Assembly (NCBI GenBank): GCA_964019055.1
Contig: OZ025214.1
Span: 4,601,858-4,665,857, forward strand
Direction of reading: 5' to 3'
Length of the DNA: 64,000 nt
DNA from: Anthopleura xanthogrammica
Taxonomy: Eukaryota; Cnidaria; Anthozoa; Actiniaria; Actiniidae
Made by a program: the position numbers and the translations under genes
The notes under the pieces: generated by a model
The model's database searches: none
What the model saw: the letters and a program-made list of their open reading frames with translations, nothing else
What the model was told of the DNA's origin: nothing
Part shown: one piece after another, positions 48,493-60,900 of the stretch
How the letters are laid out: each line of letters opens with the position of its first letter
How positions within the stretch are numbered: the first letter of the stretch is position 1

Positions 48493-50340
48493 TCATGATG
48501 AAAATGATGATGATAGATTAATTGAAGATTACTTCGTACTTGATATATGAAGCCTACACTACTGACGTCTTCATAATGGAGCTTTACTACTCAAATGTTT
48601 TCCTTTAAAAGCGAAACTAGAGATTTTCAAGTCAAAACAAAACGAAAAAATGACAATTAAAACGGTTATTTTTGTTCTAAAAGATACTATTTCAAGAATG
48701 TGTCAAAAGCCCCTTCCTGTTAGTTAACTATCTGAAAGACAAACCCTTGTTTTGAGTGTACGAGAAACGTCCGGAGACAACCTTTTTGAAAAGTCTTTAA
48801 TCATTACTATTAATAGTTCGCATATGATTAATAGCATCAAGTATATTCTAAATGTACTTATGTGAACAGCCAGGCAAGACAACCCATACTAAAATGACTG
48901 ATATTGGCCTAGTGTTTTGGTACTGCAGACATCGTTTATTTTTCTATTCAGAATAATAAAAAAATAATATATTAATAATTGATAATATTTATAGTTCTTG
49001 TTTTACCGTCACTTCACTAGAAGACCAGCTACTAGCTCAAGGAACTTCGAAACATCAATTTTAAATATGGCCTTAACATTTTTTATAGTTCACTCTGCCT
49101 CAAGAAATTATACAAAATCCTTCATAAATATTTAATAATACTAAATTACAGCTTCAAAGTGAATTCATGTTAAGGTTTTCACTAATTGAATGGCGTTGTT
49201 ATTTCGTAGTTCAATTAGAATTTAAAATTAATTCCAGAATTTCTGAGTATTTTGAGCTCTTATTTCATAGAAAACAGCAAAATAAATTAAGACGCGAAAT
49301 CCCTGCAACATACGCTGGAAGGTAATCAGCAGTGCAGTATATTAGGACATGAAGAAAGTCGCGAGAAAACAAACAAACAAACCATGCTATTTTCTACAGT
49401 TACCTAACAATGAGATATTAAATACGTTAATAATTTATTATTAATGATAATAATAACAACAGTTTCAGGGCCAAATTCAATAATCATTTCCCAGGCGAGA
49501 AGAGGTTTTTTTGCCTCCTCCGTTGGATGTGGCGGCAGGCTGGTCGAGAGAAAAATAATAATTGTGTGAAATGGTTTTCTTCTTTCTTAATTTGAATTGT
49601 AAGTTTTGTTTTATTTTGCGTGAGCGGTAGTGTTAGGTTTTGCGGAGAGAAAAACCCTCGAATCAAGGGAGAGACCCAACAACCGCTGTGCTACCTTTGA
49701 TTCCATAATAAAATAATAACAAAAGATATGGCGGCCATATTGGCCAGCGGGGGTGGGGGGCGGTCCTCCCATATATTCAAAATTTTGAAAATGACCTCTA
49801 AAAAGTACCAAAATTCTGTTTCTCGTAGTCAAAACAATCGCCATTTTCACCCCTAAACTGGTACCAAATGACCTAATTTTACAGTATTTTAATTAGTGTT
49901 TTTCTCGTTTGAACACGGTAAAAGGTACCAAATAACGAAAAATAACCCCGAAAAGGTACGAACATCCCCGCCCCTTTCACATCGGAGTCCCCTCCGGGTA
50001 TATTGGTTGCTATAATGACAAGTCTTCAGTTAAATTCAACCAAGTTAAGGCGGCTGCTATGTAACATGAAAAACAAAAACATAAATAAAAAATTATATGT
50101 TTCCGTTTCCAGCTCTGGCCTTGACACTATTGTGAAAATCATTCCCATAAATTTACCGAATCTTTTTTTTTTCATCAATAATTTGTCTACATTATGACAG
50201 ATATCGAGACAAATACAGCTCGTTTTTCTTGGCTTTGGCTTTCTACCAGTAAAGGAAGTTCGACTGGTACTTTGAATTCAATTATAACAGTTTCATATAG
50301 TTGAAATGTATCACCAACTATCTTGAAGTCTGGTAGAATA
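48493..50340. other. No gene; SINE-like piece
   Basis: At 49620-49705 the sequence TGTTAGGTTTTGCGGAGAGA, then ACCCTCGAATCAAGGGAGAG and CCAACAACCGC, resembles the SINE body at 10.05 kb. Then ATATGGCGGCCATATTGGCC (49727-49746), a YY1-like palindrome, and a G-rich stretch. No exon found. Confidence 0.5.
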
Positions 50341-51560
50341 CTCCATAAGTAAAATATTATCACGTATTACTCACTGGCAATAAGAAACGTTCTCTATAGT
50401 TAAGATGATTTTGTATTTCTGTGACAGTTAAACCAAAATTATTTGTCTTAACAAGGTCCTTTCGAAGGAAAGTTTATATATTATCATGTATTGCCTACAG
50501 GCAAGATTTACCTTCAAGAAACATTTCCTTCACAAAGTTAACAGATAATATTTGCATTTCTGTGGCAGTTAAACCAACGAATTATTGATCTTAATTTATA
50601 ACAAGGTCCTTCAAAACTTATATATTATTTTTTATTGCCTGCAGGCAAGAGTCAACTTTACGAAACGTTTCCCTTCATTAAGACATAAAGTTAAACAGAT
50701 GATTTCGTATTTCTGTGACAGTTAAACCAAAATTATTTGTCTTAACAAAGTCCTTCAAAACTTAGACTATTATCATGTATTACTTACAGATCAAGACTAA
50801 CCTTCAAGAAACATCTCCTTCACAAAGTTAACAGATAATTTCGCATTTCTGTAGCAGTTAAACCAACGAATTATTGATCTTAATTTATAACAAGCTCTTT
50901 CAAACAGTCCTGCTCGTTTATTAAACAGTACATGTATTACCAGGTGATCTGGAATCTAGACGCGCAATGCATTGTTTGTCACAGCGAAAATTTCCAAGTG
51001 TTTTCTATTATCTCTTGTCAAAATGAAATATTTTCACCAACAAAGACGAAATATGCTTTTTTTTCTTTATTTTCGAGCAAAAGCTGTTATGAATCGAGCC
51101 GAAAACCTGGAACTAGGAAACATTGAGCTACGAACAAAATGTTCGCTGATTGGCTAATTCCTTCTGCCTGAGAGAAACGAAATCACCTGGTATCAAGAAA
51201 CGAGGTTATCTCAAGAAAAATCTCTTTATAGTTAACAGATTTTTTCTTATTTTTCTGAGTAAAACAAACGAAAAACTTTTCTTAATTAACAGTCCTTCAA
51301 AACTTAGTATACTATCATGTATTATGAATAGACGACGGAGCCTTCAAGAATAAAACATTTCCTTATATTCATTACTATATTATAATTTTCTATTTTTATG
51401 CGTGAGTAAAAGCCACGAGAAATTTGTCTTAATAAACAGAGTACTTCAAAACTAATTATCAAAGGACGACGTAACTTTCAATAATTAAACATCTCCTTAT
51501 AGTTATTACTATATTATAATTTCTTATTTTTCTGTACGAGTAAAACCCACGAAAAATCTA
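50340..51560 (+). repeat. Decayed tandem array of roughly 130-bp units with a nested insertion
   Basis: Units contain TTCTGTGACAGTTAAACCAA, TTATTTGTCTTAACAA, GTCCTTCAAAACTTA, TATTATCATGTATTAC and CTTCAAGAAACATTTCCTTC. Alternate units match each other better, with (A)ACCAACGAATTATTGATC against AACCAAAATTATTTGTC, which suggests a dimer. The array is interrupted at 50930-51190 by the dispersed repeat first seen at 36.5 kb. Confidence 0.82.
50930..51190 (+). repeat. Dispersed repeat (copy 2)
   Basis: Shares with 36540-36860 the ordered blocks CAGGTGAT, GCATTGTTTGTCACAGC, TATTATCTCTTGTCAAAAT, TTTTCACCAACAAAGACGAA, CGAGCCGAAAACCTGGAACT and GAGAAACGAAATCACC. Only one copy of the 141-bp part is present here. 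Order and orientation are the same. Confidence 0.85.
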
Positions 51561-54055
51561 TGCCTCGCTACAAAAAAATTAGATATCGTCAAGTTTCTCC
51601 CAATTAGCTCGATCTGGAAGAAACTTTAATGCAGTAAAATAATATCTATTTGAGCCATTCTTATTTGTGCATGAGATATCGAGCCTTGTGCTCTGCGTTC
51701 GTTCACTACATACTAAGTAGACAACATTTACCTCAGGAAGTTGAGTTTCAACAATTACGAAATTTCATAAATGTTTCCCAGAATCCTATGCGGCACTATG
51801 ACCATTTCGTGTCCACGTAAATCGTCAAAAATGAGACTCACTAACGAGATTTAACGCCCGAAGTGCTGGAGCTATCGTCAACTTCGATCTAATTGTAGGC
51901 AGGGTATATTCCGCTCAGCCAAGTTGTAACAAGATGAGTAGCCACGCCCGGTACTGTATGCCGAGGTACGTCTAGTAGTCTGGATACTCGGCGCGTGCTA
52001 GCACGTTTTATAAAAGATCTATAATTAATATTATATCATTAAAGATAAAATGAATCGATAGCTCTCATTAGCCGGGGCATCCGTGTCAGATATGTTTATT
52101 GAACGGATAAATTAGTGTCTTCGTAATGATATCAGACGAGGTCTGCGCGTCGAGTGGTCGATCGATCATATTACAGATTATTATCTAAGTCATACTCACT
52201 TCAATGGATACTATATATATATGTATATGTATATGTGTGTGTGTGTGTTTGGAGATGTATGTAAAATACTCGCAAAGAATGGGTACACACAGTAATTAGT
52301 TTTAAGGACACCTATATTTGATCTTCAGGTTGAATGGTTTACATCGTTAAGACGGAACACAAGTGACATCATTGAATTGAGATGTATATATGTATATCCA
52401 TATATATGCCATGCTAATAAATTTGACATAGGTCTTGGCGAAATCAAACACGTCTACCCTTAAAACGTTCTTCGTATATTTGAATGAACCTTTAGCTTAT
52501 CAGACGTGTTTTTATCGATCTTTGACTACATAGCTGATCCTAGCTAGTACTATGAAGCAGAGAAACCAGATAACGGTCGATCAGTTCATTAATAGTATCT
52601 CGAAAACAGGTTAAAAAAAGAAGGCTTCAGTCATTGACATTCGGATAAATCTCGAACTTTCTTTTTTAAGATAAGTTTATCCTTTATCAAAACTCTTTTT
52701 ATAGCACTTTTGAAATAGAACACTTTCTAGAAAAGAAATAAGGCAGCCACGTGGGTTGGCTCAAACACAGTAACTAAATCTGTCTCTACGACCTATAACT
52801 TGGCACGTACTCTTACGAAATTTTAACAAGATAATGTTCAACTAAACTGTAACAAAACAGCTTCTCCGTTAGCTCTACAATACCTTTTGTGCTTCAACAG
52901 TTTGTGCATAATGCCAGAGATATACCTTTTGAGAGTCTAACTGGGCAACCAGCTCATATATATTTAACCTTGGTTCTTAAATATGAGGCTCTGATAAAAA
53001 ATCTTTGAAAAATATTGTACAAATATATCCAGAGCAGAATCCTATGCGTCCGTCCTCATTCGAGACCTAGTATTTCAGCGCATATCTGAGAAACTGGCCG
53101 ATAACACGAGGGCACAGTTTCTATCAAAGCCTGAAGCCTTCGTGTTATAAGGACAATACTAGGAAAATATATCGTAGGGAAAAAAAAGACTGGAACAATT
53201 AATTTGGCACACAGTGTTTGTTTTGGAAGTGATAAGCTAAACTCAGCAGGGAAAAAGAGTCTCCTAGTTTCTAAAAATCTTTAGAAAACCTTTCCGCTTG
53301 ATCCATGGCGAGAACCAGTGGGATAATTATTTATTGAATTGATAATTTAATAGATAAAAATCCGTTATTAATCAAGGATATCTGTATGAGGTAATTTTAA
53401 CGATGGCCACACTTTCCATTCAGACGCCACCTTTATTATCCCCTCAGGAACAAATCTTATCCTACCCTTGTTATTCAAATTCGAGGGAAGCTTCTAGTAA
53501 TACCAAGGAATTACTTTTACTGTTACCATGGTTACCGATGTTGGGAAAAACATAAAAACTTTTTGCTATAGCAACAACACTTTCTCCCAAACCCTCCAGA
53601 GTCCGAGAACAGCCCTGTTAAGAATATCTAAAATTCCAGGAAGTTGAATTTTCAAATTAGAAACGGTTTCTTAAAAGCACTGAACAAATTAGATGAAAAA
53701 TGCTTGAAGAACTCGAATATTTGTTACAAGAATAACAGGAATATATGGTAATAAAATAATAAAATTGAATATTTTTTCTCATCATTTTCTGCACATAATA
53801 AATGTATTGACTTGTGGCCGTATTTTTCTTCCAATTAGAGGAAGCTATTGGTGGATTTTTCTAGATTTTCAAGATATTTCCATATCAATAGAAAGTTGTT
53901 AAAGGTTTTGTTTTGCTTTTTCTGTTAATTGATAAGAAAAACGTAATGGGTCGGCCTGACTTGTTATGGTACTCGATATTATATCATTGCCAATGTTTGG
54001 GATTTTTTTTCCCTTATCTCTTCCTCTCTTTCTTTTATCTTGGGTTTTCCCCTAT
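51561..54055. other. No confident gene; GC-richer block and X-box
   Basis: 51800-52010 is GC-richer than its surroundings, with short open frames on both strands but no supported exon. (TA/TG) repeats at 52210-52250. A 50-codon ATG frame at 53403-53555 is weak. An RFX-type X-box is at 53522-53535. Confidence 0.45.
53522..53535 (-). promoter_or_regulatory. RFX X-box-like motif
   Basis: The minus strand reads GTAACCATGGTAAC, which fits the X-box consensus GTNRCC-AT-RGYAAC at every position. RFX factors control ciliary genes in animals. No gene start is placed next to it, so its role is open. Confidence 0.4.
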
Positions 54056-54216
<161 letters not shown>

Positions 54217-54420
54217 AGAATCTATTTCTGCATCAACTTTTCATTTTTATAAAAAGAATAAGAAAAAAAAAAAAGGAAAAAGAAGAAAGCAAAAAGAAAG
54301 AAAGAGAACAAATTAGTAACAGAAAAGGAAATAAAAGAAAAAGGAAAAAGAACGTAAAGAACTGAAAAGAGAAGACAAACAAAGAGAAAATATCTATGAA
54401 AGGACAAGAACAAAGTATCA

Positions 54421-55918
54421 GATGATCATAACAAGAACAAAGCTGCTAAAGATACAGGGAAAAATATGAAAACATATCTGATGTTGATAAAAAGAAAGTA
54501 TTTGAACCCACAATATCACCTTCTTTCGCCTCGCGTTCTAAAGCACCGTGCTACCAATCACCCTCATGTTAATACTGATCTATACTAGTGTCATTATTCA
54601 TCTAATGACTGTAGTAGAGTGGAAATGGTAAACGTTAACGATATTTTCGCGTCGGCGCTCTTTCATCAGTTTTCCAGTGACTAAGAGGAAAAACATTGTC
54701 TTGTTTTCAAACCATTATGAGTTGAATAACCTGGATTAATATCGAAATATCGAGGAAAAAAGTCGATGATTAATGACTGAGTAACATGATTCTAATGGAC
54801 AATAATAATAACAAGGTCAGCAGAGAAGATGCCGTGCTCACTTATATTTTGCACATTTGCGTGAAATTATATTAACGAAGAACGTTTCAATAGATTGATT
54901 TCTGCCATCGTTGGCGATGTCTTGATTGAACAGTATAGAGGCAAAGAGCAAAATATAATATCATAATATGAAATAGATGATATAAAATGAAACGGATAAA
55001 GGCCTTCATTTAGAAAAATGGCTAACAAAACTTTGTCTATTTATAAAGTATAAATTGAATTAAATTCCTCCTTCCTCTTTAAGTGGTCATCAACATCATC
55101 ATTGCTATCTATTTTTATCACCTCGTATCCTGTTGTAAGTTCTTCCTTAATCAATAAAATTAATAAATATTACTAGTATTATTGATATTATTGATATCCT
55201 CCTCATCAGTCATTATTATCACCATTATTATTTCTTTATTAATATGATTAATAGTAGTAATATCGAATTAAATTCACCATATTCATATCTCTAAAAGATG
55301 ATTAAGAGCCTGGTGCTGATAACATAAAAACGAGGCTAGTTGTCTTCCTCAAAAGTGCAATACATTATTGGACTTTGTGTTGTCTAATGGTCATCATGGT
55401 TTTTTTTCGTACTCTTGGACAACTGGCCTCGATTTCATCACGGCCCATTACAACCAGTCCCACGCGGACTCTTATAGATATGAATAAGGTATAATGAAGA
55501 ACTATTAATCCTAATTCAGACAGGAATATAGCCACAAGGATCAAGTAGCTTTACAAGGAATATAATGAGCATACAAACGTCTGAGCATGAATAAACATTG
55601 ATATACACTTTGTCCAAACATGTCAAAACTCTTTAGAAATGTCTGAAATATAACCCACACGACATTAGAAACTACATCCAAAACACTGTATAAGTTTACA
55701 TAGAAACCTACTTATCTACTTAAAGACTTTTTCTGGATTGAGTTCGTGAACGTAAAACTGGAGTTCCAAGTCGAGAGACTCAGAGAAAAAAAATCATAGA
55801 CAATAAATATATTCATAAATGTATGAAAAAATGATATGAAGTTCAAGCTCCACATGGAAACACATATAAAGTTTCGATCACTTAGGGATTGTATGGATTC
55901 CATTCTATGTGGGATCTT
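54421..55918. other. No gene seen
   Basis: AT-rich, with ATT/ATC triplet stretches at 55090-55260. No exon or element supported. Confidence 0.55.
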
Positions 55919-56090
55919 AGGGCCGATTTACACAGTACAACTTTAGTTACAACTGTCGCATGCAATCTGCTTGCGCCACGCTTATAACACGAATTGCGTC
56001 GTGTAAATCAACCCTACGACTTGCTACCACTTTTTTCTTGTCGTACACAACGGTTGTGAGCAAAAGTTGTACCGTATAAATCGCGGGCCT
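55919..56090. mobile_element. MITE, about 172 bp
   Basis: Left AGGGCCGATTTACACAGTAC and AACTTT pairs with the right end (AAAGTTGTACCGTATAAATC then GCGGGCCT) as imperfect terminal inverted repeats. Inside are further paired ACAACT and AGTTGT blocks. No coding capacity. Confidence 0.8.
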
Positions 56091-57564
56091 ACGAGTTGAA
56101 ACTTTACAACACTTTTCGTCTCACTAATACACACAACTATAGTCATACGAAACCATTAATCTTCCTGTTGTAGAAAATTCGACTGTTTCCACTTCCTTAA
56201 CAATTATATTAATTTTGAATTTCAAGGTAGAATAAATTATAATTATAAAAGTTGACGCAGATTATCTTAAAAATATATAAATGTGATCACACAAAATTCT
56301 TGTTCTTCCGTCTTCCTGTTTTATGAAGCAGAAATGCAACTAATTCTATTACCTTGGGAATGTGATGGATTTCCCTTGACGTGGAAACTAAAAATAGAAT
56401 CGGAATACCGGGAAATTGAAATTCTGGAAAATCCATTTGGCAGACCTTTCTCATTAAGTCGTATATCCTGCATCGCATTCAAGAGGTTTTTTTCCCTTGA
56501 ACATATCCTACATATCCTACATATCCGCTTTCACTAAACCAAACACGTCCCAAAAAAATTATATTCACTTAAACCCGTTTTTCAAACTTTATAAATATCT
56601 TATAATAGGAAATAGATGAATGAAAGAATTGCGAAAGTGAAAAAATATCCGACCTCATAGGGAGCATAGTCCTTTGGGCAAGTTTAGATGATGATAGATT
56701 AAATAAATAAACTGAATTGTACAGGAAAAGTCAACAAAAAGTTCTATAATAATATCGTCAAATTTTGTTGAAAAAACAATAATATTTTATTTTCATTTTC
56801 AAATAAAGAGAACATTGGAGTTAATTTAAAAGAATAAAATATTCAGCATAGTTGATTGGGTTTTCTAGATCATTTAGATTAAATTACGACAAAATTGTAT
56901 TGAAAATAGAAGGAATTTACTGTTCAAATAGTTTGTTTCCACGCAAACGTCGAGTATAAGTCAAAATACCATCAGCCAAATTACACCAAGAAGAATATCT
57001 TAAACTAAGCTAATCTTGATTGAGGGGGCCGTGAACTTCAGACAGTGAAAGGTTTGGCCAAGATTTCCTGATATAACAATCAAAGCAGCGAGCTAAGACG
57101 CTATACATAGTCTATAACGTAGATTATTTTTCTATCTTGATCTAAGCTAAGATAACGAGCTGTGGGACGCATTAAGCGCAAAAATGGCTTATTTATAAAA
57201 CAAACATGTCGTCCATGATAATCTAATTCCTTGCATATCTAGTGTGGCGGTAGTAAAGTTCATCAGTGGCGCTAGAGTCAAGATTCAATAAACTTAGGTA
57301 GCTTTTGTCAGAAAACAATGAAAAAAGCCCTAGAAAAATTGGTTTTGTTCGAAGCACAACTAAACTAATCTTACTTAGTCAATGAATGAGCACTAACTCG
57401 TGGACCTTATTGCATTCATTACTAATGTATTGTGGCTGAGCGAGAAGTGTATTACTAGGAAGATTCAAAAGAAGATAGAAAAGTCAATTTCAAATTGGTC
57501 AAAGATATCGTACCCCTCACTTCTGGAAAAAGGGCTTTTTTAAGAGAATAGAAAAAAAATTGAG
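56091..57564. other. No gene seen
   Basis: AT-rich. An 84-codon + frame at 56283-56537 shows no domain and no splice support. Confidence 0.5.
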
Positions 57565-57653
57565 TCAATGAGAATGATTTGCTTGAGAGATGTCGCGTAG
57601 CTTGGTCAAGGATACGTGATCATAGATGGGTCTACCGAGACGCTGAATGTCAC
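57565..57653 (-). CDS. Candidate terminal exon (alternative 2) of an unrecognised minus-strand gene
   Basis: After a GATGTCAG acceptor the minus strand reads, with one borrowed base, G-D-I-Q-R-L-G-R-P-I-Y-D-H-V-S-L-T-K-L, ending N-H-S-H and TGA. The phase (1) matches the end of the 63363-63443 exon. Codon use looks coding (GAC, CAG, CGT, ACC) against an AT-rich background. No domain recognised. Confidence 0.3.
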
Positions 57654-57835
57654 CTGACATCATTCGAAGTAATAAATAACAATCACAGGTAATACCAAAA
57701 AAAATTAAAGAAAAGAAATCTAAAATCAGCTTGTGCTTTAAGTAATGCGCATTGCATAGAAGCGTAAAGTAATTCGTAAAGTCATTTACTGATGAGTACG
57801 AAGGAGTGTGAAACATCGTTACCTTCTTCAAAAAC

Positions 57836-57918
57836 CTAAGAAGCCTCGATCCTTTCGACAAAACCTTCCTGACGAGTCTTTGGGCGACTTGGGCGGCCTG
57901 AAGCTTCGAGATCAACGA
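57836..57918 (-). CDS. Candidate terminal exon (alternative 1) of the same minus-strand gene
   Basis: After a TTTGATTGCAG acceptor, with one borrowed base, it reads V-V-D-L-E-A-S-G-R-P-S-R-P-K-T-R-Q-E-G, ending E-A-S and TAG. A second reading in phase 0 (57823-57918, 96 nt to a GTAACG donor) stays open as S-L-I-S-K-L-Q-A-A-Q-V-A-Q. A reading on the + strand is also open, so coding status is uncertain. Confidence 0.28.
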
Positions 57919-60900
57919 CTGCAATCAAACTAATAAACGAACTCTTCTTCACCGGATCACGAATGAGTTTCAAGATTGATTAATTGCTATTTTTTCATTG
58001 GCTGCCAGATGACGACAGTTACTTTTTCTTTCGTTAGTGCTAATCAGCGGTTTCCAAGGAAACGACATGCGTAGGAAAAGACGAGTAGTCGAAACGCAAA
58101 ACCATATATTGCAGACGCGTCTTTCAAAGCTTCAGTATCAGATGAAAATAAAAGGGATTCGGGCTTATGACGGGATATTGGAATATTTACGGTAATATTG
58201 CATTATGCGCTAGGACATTTGGGTTTTTACCAAACAAAAGGCAGAATTAGTGACTCTCTGTTCACCTAAGTACTAACGGTGACGCAAGTAAGTACGATTA
58301 TTAAAAACAGCTATTGGAAATTGAAAAACGCTGAAAAACATATTAAATATTTAATGCGCATTGTTTCTCTATCAACACCCACAAAACACTGTTATATAGG
58401 GTGATAAATACAGGTCAAAAAAAGCCGACCTTTGGAATAACAAACCGCACAAGACAGGGCATAATTGTTTTAATATCGCTAAATCTAATGAACAAATTGA
58501 AATTGAAATTTGGTGGGTTTGTTTATTAACTTACTGTAATGAAATGGATATTTCTGTACAGGCAAGAGTCTTCTTGCACAGCCGTAATAACACATAAACA
58601 CAAGCTTAGTTCAAATATAGAATCAGTTGACAATGCCTGGGATTAAGTAAGAGACATAATCATAAGTCAACCGTTAAGTATTGTAATCGTATGATTCAGA
58701 AATGATGAATGCCGGTTTGTTGGGGTTAAAAGGATGTCAGTTAAGAAGCAGACATCTTGGTGTTCATGACGAACTCACTTTGGCAGATGTTGTTACAAGG
58801 GCCATTTTCTGGCGATCTTGTTGCCAGTAAAATCAAAAGAGACTATATTTATTTAAGATCTATTAATAGAATTGAGTCAACATTCTCCTTGACAACTGAA
58901 TGTGTGAACGCAATCAAACTGTTTTTTCTTTTCTTTTTTTAGTTTCTTCTTTTTCTATCTCTCTATCCCTCTCTCTCTCTCTCTCATTCATTCATTCATT
59001 CATTCTCTCTTTTTCTCTTCTTTTTCTTTCTCTCTTCCCTCTAGCTCTTTTCTTCCCGTTTCTTCTCCTGGTTAATAACTGACTTACAACTCTCTTTTTT
59101 TGCACACAAAGCCTCTATAGAAAGCAAGTAGCGAGGGTTATCAAGTAATAATGCATGAATGACTACATCGCACCCTCAAACCTAAAGGCACGACTCAATT
59201 TTATAAGCAGAATCTCTGCTGTTCTATACTGTAGACAGGCAGCCCTAAATTAGGAAACATCTAGGAGTCATGAGGAGACCTCTCAGTGTTTTCCCCGGGG
59301 TCGATAGCAACACCTGTTAAGGCTCTTGACGCTGGGGTGCATGAAACTATACAGCAGTGACCTCAGCGGTCTACATGATGCGAGATTGTCCACCACACGC
59401 AATTACCATCATTTATCATGTTGTTCATTGTTTCATTATTCAAAAAAGAGGCACCCATAAAAATTGTTGAGTGTTTTAAAAAAGCTCGCATAGAAACTGC
59501 AAGCTACCTAGAGCCTTAGTGGCGCGCGAGCTTGAGTGCATAAGTCGGGCCACCATCACGGAAAGAGCAACTAGGCGGTCTACAAATTACCTTTTAGAGC
59601 GAAGAGGCACCTATCAAAGCACAAGGCTTGAGATCGACAAACAACGCAGTTTTTCTACTACTAGAATAACTAGTCTTAGCTAAGCACGCAGATGCAGTTG
59701 AAAAGACTGTCTATATCATACTGTTATTTGTAAGGAAGAAACACTTACACAAAATACTAAGTAGTAATAAAGCAAGCAATATAATATTCAGTACGTTTTC
59801 TCACTACAGCGCTTACTGAGTCAACTCCAGCTAGTCGGTCCACGACGCGCTGTTTTTGCGAGAAACAGGTGGCTATACAACTTGAAAGTGTCGAGTATTA
59901 AAGCTGGCAATAAGTTTCAAACTACCTACAGCGCTCACCAGCGCTCAGCAAGCAACTGATCCAGTTACAAAGACGCCTTAATATTCGGTTATTGTTGCGA
60001 GAAAAAGGCACTCAAACAAAGTTTTGAAATTGTTGAACAAGTTTCGTTACGAGTTACCTGCCATGATTAGCTGCTGAAAGGTTCAATTCTTCGAGTAATG
60101 AATCCTTGTCACGAACTATAACGTACTGTATGTTATTGCTATGGAAAAGATCCACCTAGAATACTGAAGCTAAGTGTGTTAAGTATCTAAGCTAACAATA
60201 TACTCGAGTTTCCTGCAGCGCTGTATATTAACTGTTCATTGAATACTGACTAGGGCACGTACTAAATGATATCTAGCATAATTACTCACAGAACTTCGTC
60301 AGCTTAAATTTTCATATTCAACTAAGTTACAATTTTTTTGACTGGCCAAAATCTTTGTATTTCAAAATATCTTTTCTACAAATTGCATTTCACAATTATT
60401 GACACAGATGTTAAATTTATGTACAGATTTAATATACCCAACACTATTAAGTCCAAAACTGTTGATATTACTTGCTATAACCTAAAATAAATGACCCTTA
60501 TTGTTTAACTTCTCGAATAGTTTTAATTCCCATGACAGTGTGAGTTATTTTTTTAAACACTGGTTTAGATGAATGATTGGTAAAGAGACAACATATTGCT
60601 TTACCAGTTTTTCTAAAACTGCAGGTCGAGTTAGTTTAAGAAGGCAGGAAAAAGTTCATGTAGTAATATTTATATTAAAGACTTATTGTTTACTATTTTT
60701 TTCGACCATTAATTTAGGAATAATGAAGTAATCCTCGTTGTTATTATTTATATTACTTTTTTAAATATATTTTTGGCACCCTGGGTCAAATTAGGGGAAA
60801 ATGTACCACAATATAATTAAATCGCATAATGAAAATAATTCCGTTAAATTAAACACAGAAAAATACTCTAAAAAGAACACTAAAAATTCCAAAAATATTG

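Noticed and set aside
51800..52010. GC-richer block as a possible exon or promoter
   Set aside because: Short frames are open on both strands without good acceptor and donor pairs, and no gene start can be placed.
53403..53555. 50-codon ATG frame (MATLSIQTPPLLSPQ start)
   Set aside because: No domain, splice partner or conservation evidence, and of a length common by chance; the X-box lies inside it.
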